Below, piece by piece: positions 50,733 through 59,562 of a DNA stretch of 64,000 bases. Each line of letters begins with the position of its first letter. Position 1 is the stretch's first letter. The stretch spans positions 17,651-81,650 of the forward strand of contig NZ_BLZO01000013.1 in the NCBI RefSeq assembly GCF_014132355.1, given 5' to 3'. Both the position numbers and the translations under genes were made by a program. Under the pieces are notes generated by a model, which was given only the letters and a program-made list of their open reading frames with translations, did not search any database and was not told where the DNA came from. The stretch is from Okeania sp. KiyG1 (GTDB lineage Bacteria > Cyanobacteriota > Cyanobacteriia > Cyanobacteriales > Microcoleaceae).

Positions 50733-52075
50733 TGAACAATACTATGTCTAAGCAATTACCACCGGGTAGCTTTGGATTGCCGATTGTTGGTGAAACCCTT
50801 AGTTTCTTAAACGACCCTGCCTTTGCTGATAAACGGCAGGAAAAATATGGGCCGATCTTCAAAACCCATCTCCTAGGTCATCCCACGGTAGTCATGGTAG
50901 GTCCAGAAGCAAATCGTTTTATTCTCTCCAGCCACATGCATCATTTTTCCTGGGAAGATAGTATGCCGGATACAATAAAGGAACTGTTTGGAAGATCTTT
51001 ATTATTTCAAGACGGGGAAGAACACCAGCGTAACCGCAGAGTGTTAAAGCCTGCCTTCCACGGTAAGGCGCTGGAAGGTTACTTAGAGACGATGGAGCGC
51101 ATTACCCAATCTTACCTGACCAAGTGGGAAGCCATGGGAACCTTCACCTGGTTGGGAGAAATGAAGCAACTCACGTTTGAAATTGCCAGCCTTTTACTTC
51201 TAGGCAGTGAGCCAGGAGCAAAGACAGTTCGCCTATGCCAGTGGTTCAGTGAAATCCTTGCCGGAAGATTTACCATTCCCTTGCGATTCCGCTGGGCACC
51301 CTATGGTAGGGCACTTCAGGCTCGAGATCGGCTACTGGCTCACATTGAAGGAGTGGTTCGCGATCGCCAACAGCACCCTAACCAAGATGCTTTAGGTCTT
51401 TTGGTGCAAAGCCGAGACGAAGAGGGCAATAGTCTGAGTATGGAAGAAATCAAAGTTCAGGCTCTGCTGATGCTATTTGCCGGATACGAAACCACCTCCT
51501 CCATGCTGACTTCACTAGTTATGTCCCTAGCTCAGAATCCAACAGTATGGAAACAAGCCCAAAACGAACAAGATGTCCTGGCAGTTGAAGGACCATTGAA
51601 TCTAGAGCAGCTCAGGGGTATGCCTTACTTGGAGCAAGTGTTGAAGGAAGTAGAGCGACTGTATCCTCCGGTCGCAGGAGGGTTCCGGGGTGTAATTGAG
51701 TCCTTTGAGTTCAATGGCTACCAAGTACCCAAGGGGTGGCGGGTGTTCTACACGATCGGCACGACCCATAAAGACCCCCGCTGCTATTCAGACATCAAGC
51801 AATTCGACCCCGATCGCTTTAGCCCTGAGAGAGCCGAACATAAGAAGTATGACTTCAGTTTAGTCGGCTTTGGTGGTGGTCCTCGCACCTGTTTAGGACA
51901 AGCCTTCGCCAAAATGGAAATGAAGATTGTTGTGGCTCATCTGTTGCGAAACTATACCTGGGAACTGCTACCCGATCAAGACCTGACGATGAAGCTTATG
52001 CCAACGCTGCATCCTCGTTCGGGTCTGAAGGTGCAATTTAGAAAACGCTCAGGGGGTGACAAGCAAGGAAGTTAA
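50732..52075 (+). CDS. Cytochrome P450, CYP120-like (P450-e)
   Basis: 447 residues from ATG 50732, which overlaps the stop of the tail relic. The I-helix is FAGYETTSS (His of P450-c/d replaced by Tyr), the K-helix EVERLYPPV, the heme loop FGGGPRTCLG. F-G region EILAGRFTIPLRFRWAPY and SRS-5 TIGTTHKDP differ from P450-d, while the remainder is almost the same. Third of the tandem set, directly before PKS-D. Confidence 0.92.
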   Translation: MNNTMSKQLPPGSFGLPIVGETLSFLNDPAFADKRQEKYGPIFKTHLLGHPTVVMVGPEANRFILSSHMHHFSWEDSMPDTIKELFGRSLLFQDGEEHQRNRRVLKPAFHGKALEGYLETMERITQSYLTKWEAMGTFTWLGEMKQLTFEIASLLLLGSEPGAKTVRLCQWFSEILAGRFTIPLRFRWAPYGRALQARDRLLAHIEGVVRDRQQHPNQDALGLLVQSRDEEGNSLSMEEIKVQALLMLFAGYETTSSMLTSLVMSLAQNPTVWKQAQNEQDVLAVEGPLNLEQLRGMPYLEQVLKEVERLYPPVAGGFRGVIESFEFNGYQVPKGWRVFYTIGTTHKDPRCYSDIKQFDPDRFSPERAEHKKYDFSLVGFGGGPRTCLGQAFAKMEMKIVVAHLLRNYTWELLPDQDLTMKLMPTLHPRSGLKVQFRKRSGGDKQGS

Positions 52076-52082
52076 AGCTTGG

Positions 52083-52124
52083 CTCGCTGAAAAAAATAGC
52101 ATCTCTAGGAGGTAATCAAAACTA
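52083..52124 (+). pseudogene. PKS-tail relic carrying the PKS-D ribosome binding site
   Basis: Same tail as at 49097 (L-A-E-K...SLGGN) but with A7 instead of A6, so out of frame. Its GGA GGT AAT codons form AGGAGGTAAT, the Shine-Dalgarno for PKS-D at 52125. That probably explains why this scrap survived. Confidence 0.65.
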
Positions 52125-54842
52125 ATGAAAGAAAGTAAAAGTAGTCGGTCTGTAAACTATAAAACATTAATGGAAAATGCGTTTCTCCAGATAGAAGCCT
52201 TAAAGTCCAAATTACAAACCATTGAAAACCAAGACAAAGAAGCGATCGCGATAGTTGGTATGAGTTGTCGCTTCCCAGGTGGAGTCGATTCTCCGGAAGC
52301 CTTCTGGGAACTGCTCAATCATGGAGTCGATGCGATCACACCAGTCCCTTCAGCACGATGGAATATCAAGAAATACTATGACCCAGACCCAGATACTCCA
52401 GGCAAAATTGCTACCCGCGATGGGGGGTTTATCTCGCAAATTGAAGGCTTCGATGCCGATTTTTTTGGAATTGCTCCTCGAGAAGCTCAAAGCTTAGACC
52501 CTCAACAACGGTTATTGCTGGAAGTCAGTTGGGAAGCTCTCGAAAGATCGCACATCGTTCCCGACCAATTGTTTAAGAGCCTCACGGGAGTCTTTATTGG
52601 TATTGGTGGCAGCGATTACTTAAATCAACTGGCTACCTTTGAGATACCTCATGCTTACTGGGGTACGGGTAATGTACCGAGTGCTTCGACCGGACGTTTG
52701 TCATACACCTTGGGATTAACCGGACCGAATATGGCAGTTGAAACGGCTTGCTCTTCGTCTTTGGTATCGGTGCATTTGGCTTGTCAGAGTCTGAGACAGG
52801 GAGAATGCAATCTGGCTTTAGCTGGAGGTGTAAATTTACTCTTATCTCCCAAATTTAGTATTGTTTTCTCTCAAGCAAAAATGTTATCTCCTGATGGTCG
52901 ATGTAAGACTTTTGATGCCTCTGCAAACGGTTATGTACGAGGAGAAGGGTGCGGCATAATTGTTTTGAAGCGTCTCAGTGATGCCATGGCTAATGGGGAT
53001 AATATTCTGGCAGTACTTCGTGGAACTGCTGTTAATCAAGATGGGCCAAGTGGTGGTTTGACAGTACCGAATGGGCCTTCTCAAGTCGCTGTTATCCGTA
53101 AAGCATTGGAAAATGGAGGAGTAGATCCAGCAAGTGTTAGTTATGTTGAAGCTCATGGTACAGGAACTTCCTTGGGAGACCCCATTGAAGTGAGAGCTTT
53201 AGGAACAGTATTTGGAGAAACTCACTCGCAAAAGCAACCCTTAATTATTGGTACAGCTAAAACCAACATAGGTCACTTAGAGGTAGCGGCAGGAATTGCT
53301 GGTTTGATGAAGGTAGTCCTGCAACTGCAACATCAACAAATAGCACCATCACTGCATTTTAAACAGCCGAATCCTTATATTAATTGGTCACAATTACCAT
53401 TACAAGTCTCCACTCAGCTCACTCCTTGGCAAACCAATGGTAAAACTCGCATTGCGGGAGTGAGTTCCTTTGGCTTTAGTGGTACCAATGCTCATGTTAT
53501 CTTAGAAGAAGCACCAGTAAAAGTCAAAAGTCAAAAGTCAAAAGTTAAAAGTCAAGATGAGCTAGAACGTTTAGTTCATGTGCTAACTCTTTCAGCGAAA
53601 ACCGAAACGGCTCTTAGAGATTTAGTCAATAGTTATCAAAATTATCTCAAAACTCATCCCGAATTAGGGGTAGATGATATCTGCTATACAGCCAATACAG
53701 GACGTGCTCAGTTCAACCACAGACTAGCAATTGTCACCTCACAACAACAAGAGTTAGTTGAAAAACTCCGACAGTACCAACAGGGAGAAGAGGGAGTTGG
53801 AATCTACTCGGGAGAATTTACCGATGATACTACAGTACCGAAAATCGCTTTCTTATTCACAGGTCAAGGTTCTCAATATATCAATATGGGTCGGCAATTG
53901 TACGATCGAGCCACCACGTTTCGGGAAGCGATTAACCAATGCGAGGAAATTCTCAGTCGTTTAGACAGGCTCCAGGAAACGTCTTTACGAGAAATTCTCT
54001 ATCCAGCGGACGGTTCATCAAATTCATCCCGACTAGACCAAACTGCTTATACGCAACCAGTGTTATTTGCTATAGAATATGCTTTATTTAAACTCTGGCA
54101 GTCCTGGGGGATTAAACCCGATGTGCTGATGGGTCATAGTGTGGGGGAATATGTGGCCGCAACGGTAGCTGGAGTATGGAGCTTAGAAGAGGGTTTGCAA
54201 CTGATTGCCGCTCGGGGTAATTTGATGCAAAAATTACCAGCGGGTGGAGCAATGGTTTCTGCGATCGCTTCTGAGTCGAAGGTACGAGAGACGTTACAGG
54301 AGATGGCCCTGGAGGAAGCAGTAGCAATTGCAGCAATCAATGGGCCGGAAAGTACGGTAATATCCGGTGAAGTCGAAGCCGTAGGAGTGATCGCTACTCG
54401 CCTGGAATCTATTGGCATTAAAACCAAACAACTCCAAGTATCCCATGCTTTCCATTCCCCACTAATGGAACCCATGTTGGCAGAGTTTGAAGCCGTAGCC
54501 AGTCAAATTACCTACCATCAGCCCAAAATTCCCATCATCTCTAATGTTACCGGAGTCCAAGCAGACCAGAGCATTGCTACAGCAAAATATTGGGTTCGTC
54601 ACGTGCGCCAACCGGTCAGGTTTGCTCGAGGAATGAAAGAATTACACCAACAAGGCTATGACACTTTCCTGGAAATTGGACCTAAACCAATTTTAGTCGG
54701 TATGGGGCGTCAATGCTTGCCAGAAGAGATCGGTTTGTGGTTGCCATCGTTGCGCCCCGGTAAAATCCCCTCCCGTCCCCCTTGGAATCCCCCTCCCGTC
54801 CCCCTTGGAAAGGGGGAAAGCCAGAGGATGCTGCGCTTTTGA
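52125..54842 (+). CDS. PKS-D part 1: KS-AT
   Basis: 905 residues before a stop caused by a frameshift. AGGAGGT 14 bases before ATG 52125 supports the start. Docking helix (residues 12-40), KS (Cys209 in [23 protein letters not shown]), AT (Ser672 in GHSVGEY, HAFH, malonyl). Close by eye to PKS-C in KS and AT. The frame is lost at 54766/54767, in the repeat insert after LRPG: PKS-C has AAAATTCCCC there, PKS-D AAAATCCCC. Adding one base gives one protein of 1910 residues (5733 nt), nearly the length of PKS-C (1912). Confidence 0.88.
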   Translation: MKESKSSRSVNYKTLMENAFLQIEALKSKLQTIENQDKEAIAIVGMSCRFPGGVDSPEAFWELLNHGVDAITPVPSARWNIKKYYDPDPDTPGKIATRDGGFISQIEGFDADFFGIAPREAQSLDPQQRLLLEVSWEALERSHIVPDQLFKSLTGVFIGIGGSDYLNQLATFEIPHAYWGTGNVPSASTGRLSYTLGLTGPNMAVETACSSSLVSVHLACQSLRQGECNLALAGGVNLLLSPKFSIVFSQAKMLSPDGRCKTFDASANGYVRGEGCGIIVLKRLSDAMANGDNILAVLRGTAVNQDGPSGGLTVPNGPSQVAVIRKALENGGVDPASVSYVEAHGTGTSLGDPIEVRALGTVFGETHSQKQPLIIGTAKTNIGHLEVAAGIAGLMKVVLQLQHQQIAPSLHFKQPNPYINWSQLPLQVSTQLTPWQTNGKTRIAGVSSFGFSGTNAHVILEEAPVKVKSQKSKVKSQDELERLVHVLTLSAKTETALRDLVNSYQNYLKTHPELGVDDICYTANTGRAQFNHRLAIVTSQQQELVEKLRQYQQGEEGVGIYSGEFTDDTTVPKIAFLFTGQGSQYINMGRQLYDRATTFREAINQCEEILSRLDRLQETSLREILYPADGSSNSSRLDQTAYTQPVLFAIEYALFKLWQSWGIKPDVLMGHSVGEYVAATVAGVWSLEEGLQLIAARGNLMQKLPAGGAMVSAIASESKVRETLQEMALEEAVAIAAINGPESTVISGEVEAVGVIATRLESIGIKTKQLQVSHAFHSPLMEPMLAEFEAVASQITYHQPKIPIISNVTGVQADQSIATAKYWVRHVRQPVRFARGMKELHQQGYDTFLEIGPKPILVGMGRQCLPEEIGLWLPSLRPGKIPSRPPWNPPPVPLGKGESQRMLRF
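53519..53554. repeat. Heptamer STRR in PKS-D KS-AT linker
   Basis: Five heptamers of the AAAAGTC type encode [11 protein letters not shown] just after EEAP. Confidence 0.75.
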
Positions 54843-54849
54843 GGGGTGA
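54759..54849. repeat. Repeat-derived insert after AT of PKS-D (site of frameshift)
   Basis: Two CCCCTCCCGTCCCCCTTGGA units and one AAGCCAGAGGATGCTGCGCT unit lie between LRPG and EWQQ. A one-base deletion relative to PKS-C near 54766 puts the rest out of frame. Confidence 0.8.
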
Positions 54850-57800
54850 ATGGCAACAAATGCTCTCTAGTTTGGGACAGTTATATGTACGGGGATATGG
54901 AGTAGATTGGTCGGGATTTGACCGAGATTATACTCGGAAGAAAGTCTCCTTACCTACCTATCCCTTCCAACGAGAACGGTATTGGGTAGAAACGTCTGAA
55001 GATTGGGATGCAAAAGCTATCTCGACAGTAAAACTTCATCCCCTGATTAATCAAAAATTCCAATCTCCCTTATCGCAGGAAATCTTTTTCGAGTCTGATT
55101 TTAGTAGCGAAAACTATCCATTTTTACCAGACCATCGTATCTATGAAAAAGTAATTGTTCCGGGTGCCAGCCATATTTCCTTTTTGTTAGGAGCTGCCTC
55201 TTTAACATTGCCCGGAACAGTATGTCAACTGGAGAATATTCTCTTTCCCCAAGCTCTCGCAATTCCGGAGCAAGGAATGCGCAAGGTTCAAGTTGCTTTG
55301 ACTCCAAGTGATAGCTCTTATACCTTTCAATTCATTAGCTTTGACGACTCTTTAGACTCGCCAACGAATGGGGGAGCAAACCACGGTCTAGCCTCCGGTT
55401 CTTGGGCGGTTCATGCGACTGGGAAATTGTCGGCAGCAAAGATTGAGCGATTGCAATTATCCCTGGAAGAGATTCAAGCTCGTTGTCCTCAAAACATCGA
55501 AGGAACGGAGATTTACCAGCATCTTGGGGAGAGACAAGTTCAATTAGGACCGAGTTTCCGTTGGCTCGAACAGCTATGGATCGGAGAAGACGAAGTTCTC
55601 GCGCAACTGAAAGTCCCCCAGACTATTCAGGATGCAGATAAATATCAACTCCATCCCGCTTTAATTGACTCGTGTTTTTATTCGGTTGTCGCACTGGTTT
55701 TAAATCAGTCCGACGACAAGAATGAGACTTTGGTACCATTTAGTGTAGAAAAATTTACATTCTACAATCTTCCTCAACCTGGATTGCTGTGGTGCTATAC
55801 TCGTCGCTCGAAAGACACGCAATCGGAAGATCAACTCAAAGCCGATATAGAACTATTTGACCAACATAGGCAGCTCGTGGCTCGAGTGACTGGTTTTGAA
55901 ACTAGGAAAGCTAATCCAAAAATCTTGCTGATGACTCTGCGTGCGGATTTAAGTCATTGGTTTTATCAAATCAACTGGCAAGCTCAACCCTTAGCTCCAA
56001 CAAACTCATCTGAGCAAAATAAAACAGGTAATTGGTTGGTATTTTGCTCCCATAGTGAATTGGCAGAACTGATGGGCAATGAATTACGCAAAAAGGGAGA
56101 TAACTGTATTTGGGTATCTCCAGGTTCGGAGTACAAAAAATTAGAGGCACAACATTATCACATCAACCCTACTGTTGCCGAACAATTCCCCCAACTGCTG
56201 CAAGAAAATAGTGAAATTAAGGGGATTGTGCATTTCTGGGGGGTTAATGAAAGCATCGAATCTGTGGATGAGTTAGAAACTGCCCAAGAACTCGGTTGTG
56301 CTGCCCTACTACATTTAGTGCAAGGTTTACTGCAAGCGGGATTAACTGTGCCGATATGGTTAGTTACTCAAGGCACTCAGAGTGTCTTAGCGGATACCGA
56401 AGTGGTGCAACCTCAACAAGGTTCTCTCTGGGGACTGGGACGAGTCCTTCGCCTGGAACATCCGGAATTCAGGTGTTACCAAGTCGATTTAGACCCAGAA
56501 TTCCCTGTTAATGAAGCTATTCCTAGCTTAGTCGATGAAATGTTGTTGGGCGATCGCGAAGACCAAATTGCCATTCGTCAAGAAGTCCGTTATGTGGCCC
56601 GGTTAGTGCGACAACAACAGAAACTCGGCTCACAACAACCATCGGAGTTAATACAACCCGAAGCCAGTTATTTGATTACTGGAGGACTAGGAGCATTAGG
56701 CTTGGAAGTTGCCCAATGGATGGTTAAAGAGGGAGCCAAGCACATTGTCTTAACTGGACGTAGTGATCCTAATGAAACAGCACAACAAATCATACAGGAG
56801 TTAGAAACAGCCGGAGCTTCAGTCAGTGTTTTGTTAGGAGATATCTCGATCGCAGAAGATGTGGATCGGGTTTTCCAGCAGCTTGAGGCATCATTGCCTC
56901 CACTCAAAGGCATCATTCATGCTGCGGGAGTGTTAGATGATGGAGTGCTACAAAACCTAAGCTGGCAGCAGTTTAAAAAAGTGATAGCCCCCAAGGTACA
57001 AGGAACTTGGCATTTGCATCAACTGACCAAGGATTTACCCCTAGATTTCTTTGTCTGTTTCTCCTCAATGACTTCGATGCTCGGCAACCTGGGTCAAGGA
57101 AACTATGCTGCTGCCAATGGCTTTATGGATGCGATCATTCGCTACCGTCGCGGCATGGGATTACCGGGATTGAGTATCAATTGGGGAGTCTGGGCAACAT
57201 CAGGTATGGCAGCTCGTCTCAATAGTCTCAATCAAAAGCGGCTAGAGAGTAGTGGAATTAGTGCTATTAAGCCAGAACAGGGAATGCAGGCATTGGAATC
57301 GTTGCTATCTGACGCTCCCAGCCAAGTTGGGGTATTTCCCGTGAATTGGTTAACGTTTTTAAGGGAGCTACCCGGCGGGCAAACAATGCCATTTTTGTCG
57401 GCTTTCCTTGCAACTGAGCCGTCGTTAACCCAAAAGTCAGCATTTAGAGAACAACTCGAAGCAACACCAGTTTCCGAACGTCAGGAGTTCTTAAACACTC
57501 ACGTTCGCTCGGCAATCGCTAAAACTTTAGGTTTGCAAGATATACAAAAAATTGGAATGCGGCAACCTTTGTTTGATTTTGGCTTAGATTCTCTGATGGC
57601 GGTGCAATTGACCAATAGCCTAGAGTCCAGTTTACAGACTAAATTAGGTTCAACCCTGTTGTTTGATTATCCAACTGTGGAAAAATTATTAAGTTATATT
57701 TCCTCGGAGGTATTATCTGTAGAGTTAGCAGGTACAATAAATGAGCCAAAAATTATGGAAAGAAAAACATATAACTTCCGAGAAGAAATAGAACAATTAT

Positions 57801-57856
57801 CAGAAGCAGAAGCTCAAAATCTTCTACTTCTTGAATTAGATAAAATGAATATATAG
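54782..57856 (+). CDS. PKS-D part 2: DH-KR-ACP
   Basis: The earliest in-frame start is TTG 54782; ATG 54860, 18 bases after the part 1 stop and preceded by GAGGGG, would allow re-initiation. DH has PDHRIYEKVIVPGASH (His codon 55133) and [10 protein letters not shown], where the usual Gln of the second motif is Tyr. KR has [10 protein letters not shown] (B-type) and Tyr in GNYAAANGF near 57104. ACP has GLDSLMAVQL. The tail (FREEIEQLSEAEAQNLLLLELDKMNI) is a possible docking segment. The DH resembles that of PKS-A module 2 more than that of PKS-C. No thioesterase follows. Confidence 0.88.
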   Translation: MESPSRPPWKGGKPEDAALLRGEWQQMLSSLGQLYVRGYGVDWSGFDRDYTRKKVSLPTYPFQRERYWVETSEDWDAKAISTVKLHPLINQKFQSPLSQEIFFESDFSSENYPFLPDHRIYEKVIVPGASHISFLLGAASLTLPGTVCQLENILFPQALAIPEQGMRKVQVALTPSDSSYTFQFISFDDSLDSPTNGGANHGLASGSWAVHATGKLSAAKIERLQLSLEEIQARCPQNIEGTEIYQHLGERQVQLGPSFRWLEQLWIGEDEVLAQLKVPQTIQDADKYQLHPALIDSCFYSVVALVLNQSDDKNETLVPFSVEKFTFYNLPQPGLLWCYTRRSKDTQSEDQLKADIELFDQHRQLVARVTGFETRKANPKILLMTLRADLSHWFYQINWQAQPLAPTNSSEQNKTGNWLVFCSHSELAELMGNELRKKGDNCIWVSPGSEYKKLEAQHYHINPTVAEQFPQLLQENSEIKGIVHFWGVNESIESVDELETAQELGCAALLHLVQGLLQAGLTVPIWLVTQGTQSVLADTEVVQPQQGSLWGLGRVLRLEHPEFRCYQVDLDPEFPVNEAIPSLVDEMLLGDREDQIAIRQEVRYVARLVRQQQKLGSQQPSELIQPEASYLITGGLGALGLEVAQWMVKEGAKHIVLTGRSDPNETAQQIIQELETAGASVSVLLGDISIAEDVDRVFQQLEASLPPLKGIIHAAGVLDDGVLQNLSWQQFKKVIAPKVQGTWHLHQLTKDLPLDFFVCFSSMTSMLGNLGQGNYAAANGFMDAIIRYRRGMGLPGLSINWGVWATSGMAARLNSLNQKRLESSGISAIKPEQGMQALESLLSDAPSQVGVFPVNWLTFLRELPGGQTMPFLSAFLATEPSLTQKSAFREQLEATPVSERQEFLNTHVRSAIAKTLGLQDIQKIGMRQPLFDFGLDSLMAVQLTNSLESSLQTKLGSTLLFDYPTVEKLLSYISSEVLSVELAGTINEPKIMERKTYNFREEIEQLSEAEAQNLLLLELDKMNI

Positions 57857-57967
57857 TTGTAATTAATGCTAATTCTTTGAGTCTATATCAAACACGACAA
57901 AATTGGGTTCAGACAAAAACTGTATCCTCATCCTTCTTCATTGATAGTGCAAACCAATTCAAAGGAC

Positions 57968-59554
57968 ATGATCTATCTTCTACAACAGCTCTTAGAAACC
58001 AGTTCTCAGTTCTACCCCGATCGAGAAGCTGTAATTTATAAAGACCGCAGCATTACTTATCGAGAACTAGACCAGCTCTCTAATAGTTTAGCTAGAGTTT
58101 TAAATGACTGTGGAATATCAAAAGGCGATCGCGTCGGTATCTACCTGAACAAATCCATTGAAGCAGTAATTGCCATTTTTGGCATCTTGAAAGCTGGAGC
58201 TGCCTATGTTCCTCTCGATCCCTTAGCTCCGATTAAGCGAGTAGCCTTGATTATTGACAATTGCCAGATTAAGGGTTTAGTGACTACTCAAAAAAAGGCA
58301 GTAAGTCTTAAGTTGCCAGACTCTTCTTCTGTCCAATGTCTAGTACTTGTTGATGATGAGGTAGTTCAAGAGATAGAAAACGCACCAACTGTTAGGGTTG
58401 TATCTTGGCTGGATGTACTGAAAACAGCAACCAATTTATTACCGACCGCTACTGGGATGATTGAAGAGGATTTAGCCTATATTCTCTACACATCCGGTTC
58501 TACTGGTACACCTAAAGGAGTAATGATTAGCCATCGTGCCTCTCTAACCTTTGTCAACTGGTCTTATGAATGTTTTCAGGTACAGGCTAGAGATCGCGTT
58601 TCTAACCACGCGCCACTTCATTTCGATCTGTCTATATTTGATATCTTCACGACTATAAAAGCAGGAGCAACGGTCATTTTGGTTCCCCCAGAACTCTCTG
58701 TATTTCCTAGGAACCTAGCCAAGTTTATTGAACAACAACAGATTACTATCTGGTATTCCGTTCCTTTTGTGTTGAGACAGCTTGTTGTCTACGGTAACTT
58801 GCAGCAAACTCAATTGCCTCATCTGCACACAGTTTTATTTGCAGGGGAAGTGTTCCCCATTAAGTACCTTCGTCAGTTAATGGAATTGATACCACAGGCA
58901 AAGTACTATAACCTCTACGGTCCTACGGAAACGAATGTCTGTACTTATTATCCGGTTCAGGAAATACCAGGGGAACTCGTACAGTCCCTTCCTCTGGGTA
59001 AAGCTTGTGCCAACACTGAGATATTTGCTGTTAACGAGAACCAAGAAATAACTCAACCAGGGGAGATTGGAGAACTTTATGTGCGTGGATCTTCTCTAAT
59101 GAAGGGCTATTGGGGAATGCCAGAAAAAACGCGAGGGAGTCTTATTCTGTTCCCCATACCGGGTTACAACCGGGAGGAAAGGGTTTTTGGAACTGGCGAT
59201 TTAGTGAAACGTGATTTTGATGGCAATTATATCTATTTAGGGCGTTACGACAACCAAATCAAGAGTCGAGGATACCGGATTGAACTTGAGGAAATCGAAA
59301 CAACACTCTACACTCATTCTGCGATAGAAGAGGCAGCAGTCATTGCCATCCCTGACGAAGAAATCGGCAACAGGATTAAGGCGATAGTCGCTGTCCATGA
59401 GGGAAATACCCTTACCAAGAGCGATTTGGAATACTTTTGTGCGGAGCGCCTGCCCAAGTATATGATTCCTGAATTTATCGAGTTTCGTTCTGAGCTGCCC
59501 AAAACGACTACAGGTAAGATTGAGAAAATCTCACTGTGTTCTGAAGTGAAATAG
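57968..59554 (+). CDS. Stand-alone adenylation / AMP-dependent ligase
   Basis: Start at ATG 57968 (MIYLLQQLLETSSQF); the frame is open from TTG 57941. 528 residues. A3 core YTSGSTGTPKGVMISH, A4 FDLSIFDIF, A5 NLYGPTETNVCTYY, A8 GRYDNQIKSRGYRIELEEIE, A10 PKTTTGKIEKI. The Asp in FDLS is the residue that binds the alpha-amino group in amino-acid adenylation domains, so an amino acid is somewhat more likely than a fatty acid. No carrier protein is fused or adjacent; it would have to load a PKS ACP or a CoA. It may supply the starter or the partner for the acyltransferase that follows 8 bp later. Confidence 0.85.
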   Translation: MIYLLQQLLETSSQFYPDREAVIYKDRSITYRELDQLSNSLARVLNDCGISKGDRVGIYLNKSIEAVIAIFGILKAGAAYVPLDPLAPIKRVALIIDNCQIKGLVTTQKKAVSLKLPDSSSVQCLVLVDDEVVQEIENAPTVRVVSWLDVLKTATNLLPTATGMIEEDLAYILYTSGSTGTPKGVMISHRASLTFVNWSYECFQVQARDRVSNHAPLHFDLSIFDIFTTIKAGATVILVPPELSVFPRNLAKFIEQQQITIWYSVPFVLRQLVVYGNLQQTQLPHLHTVLFAGEVFPIKYLRQLMELIPQAKYYNLYGPTETNVCTYYPVQEIPGELVQSLPLGKACANTEIFAVNENQEITQPGEIGELYVRGSSLMKGYWGMPEKTRGSLILFPIPGYNREERVFGTGDLVKRDFDGNYIYLGRYDNQIKSRGYRIELEEIETTLYTHSAIEEAAVIAIPDEEIGNRIKAIVAVHEGNTLTKSDLEYFCAERLPKYMIPEFIEFRSELPKTTTGKIEKISLCSEVK

Positions 59555-59562
59555 GTCTATTT

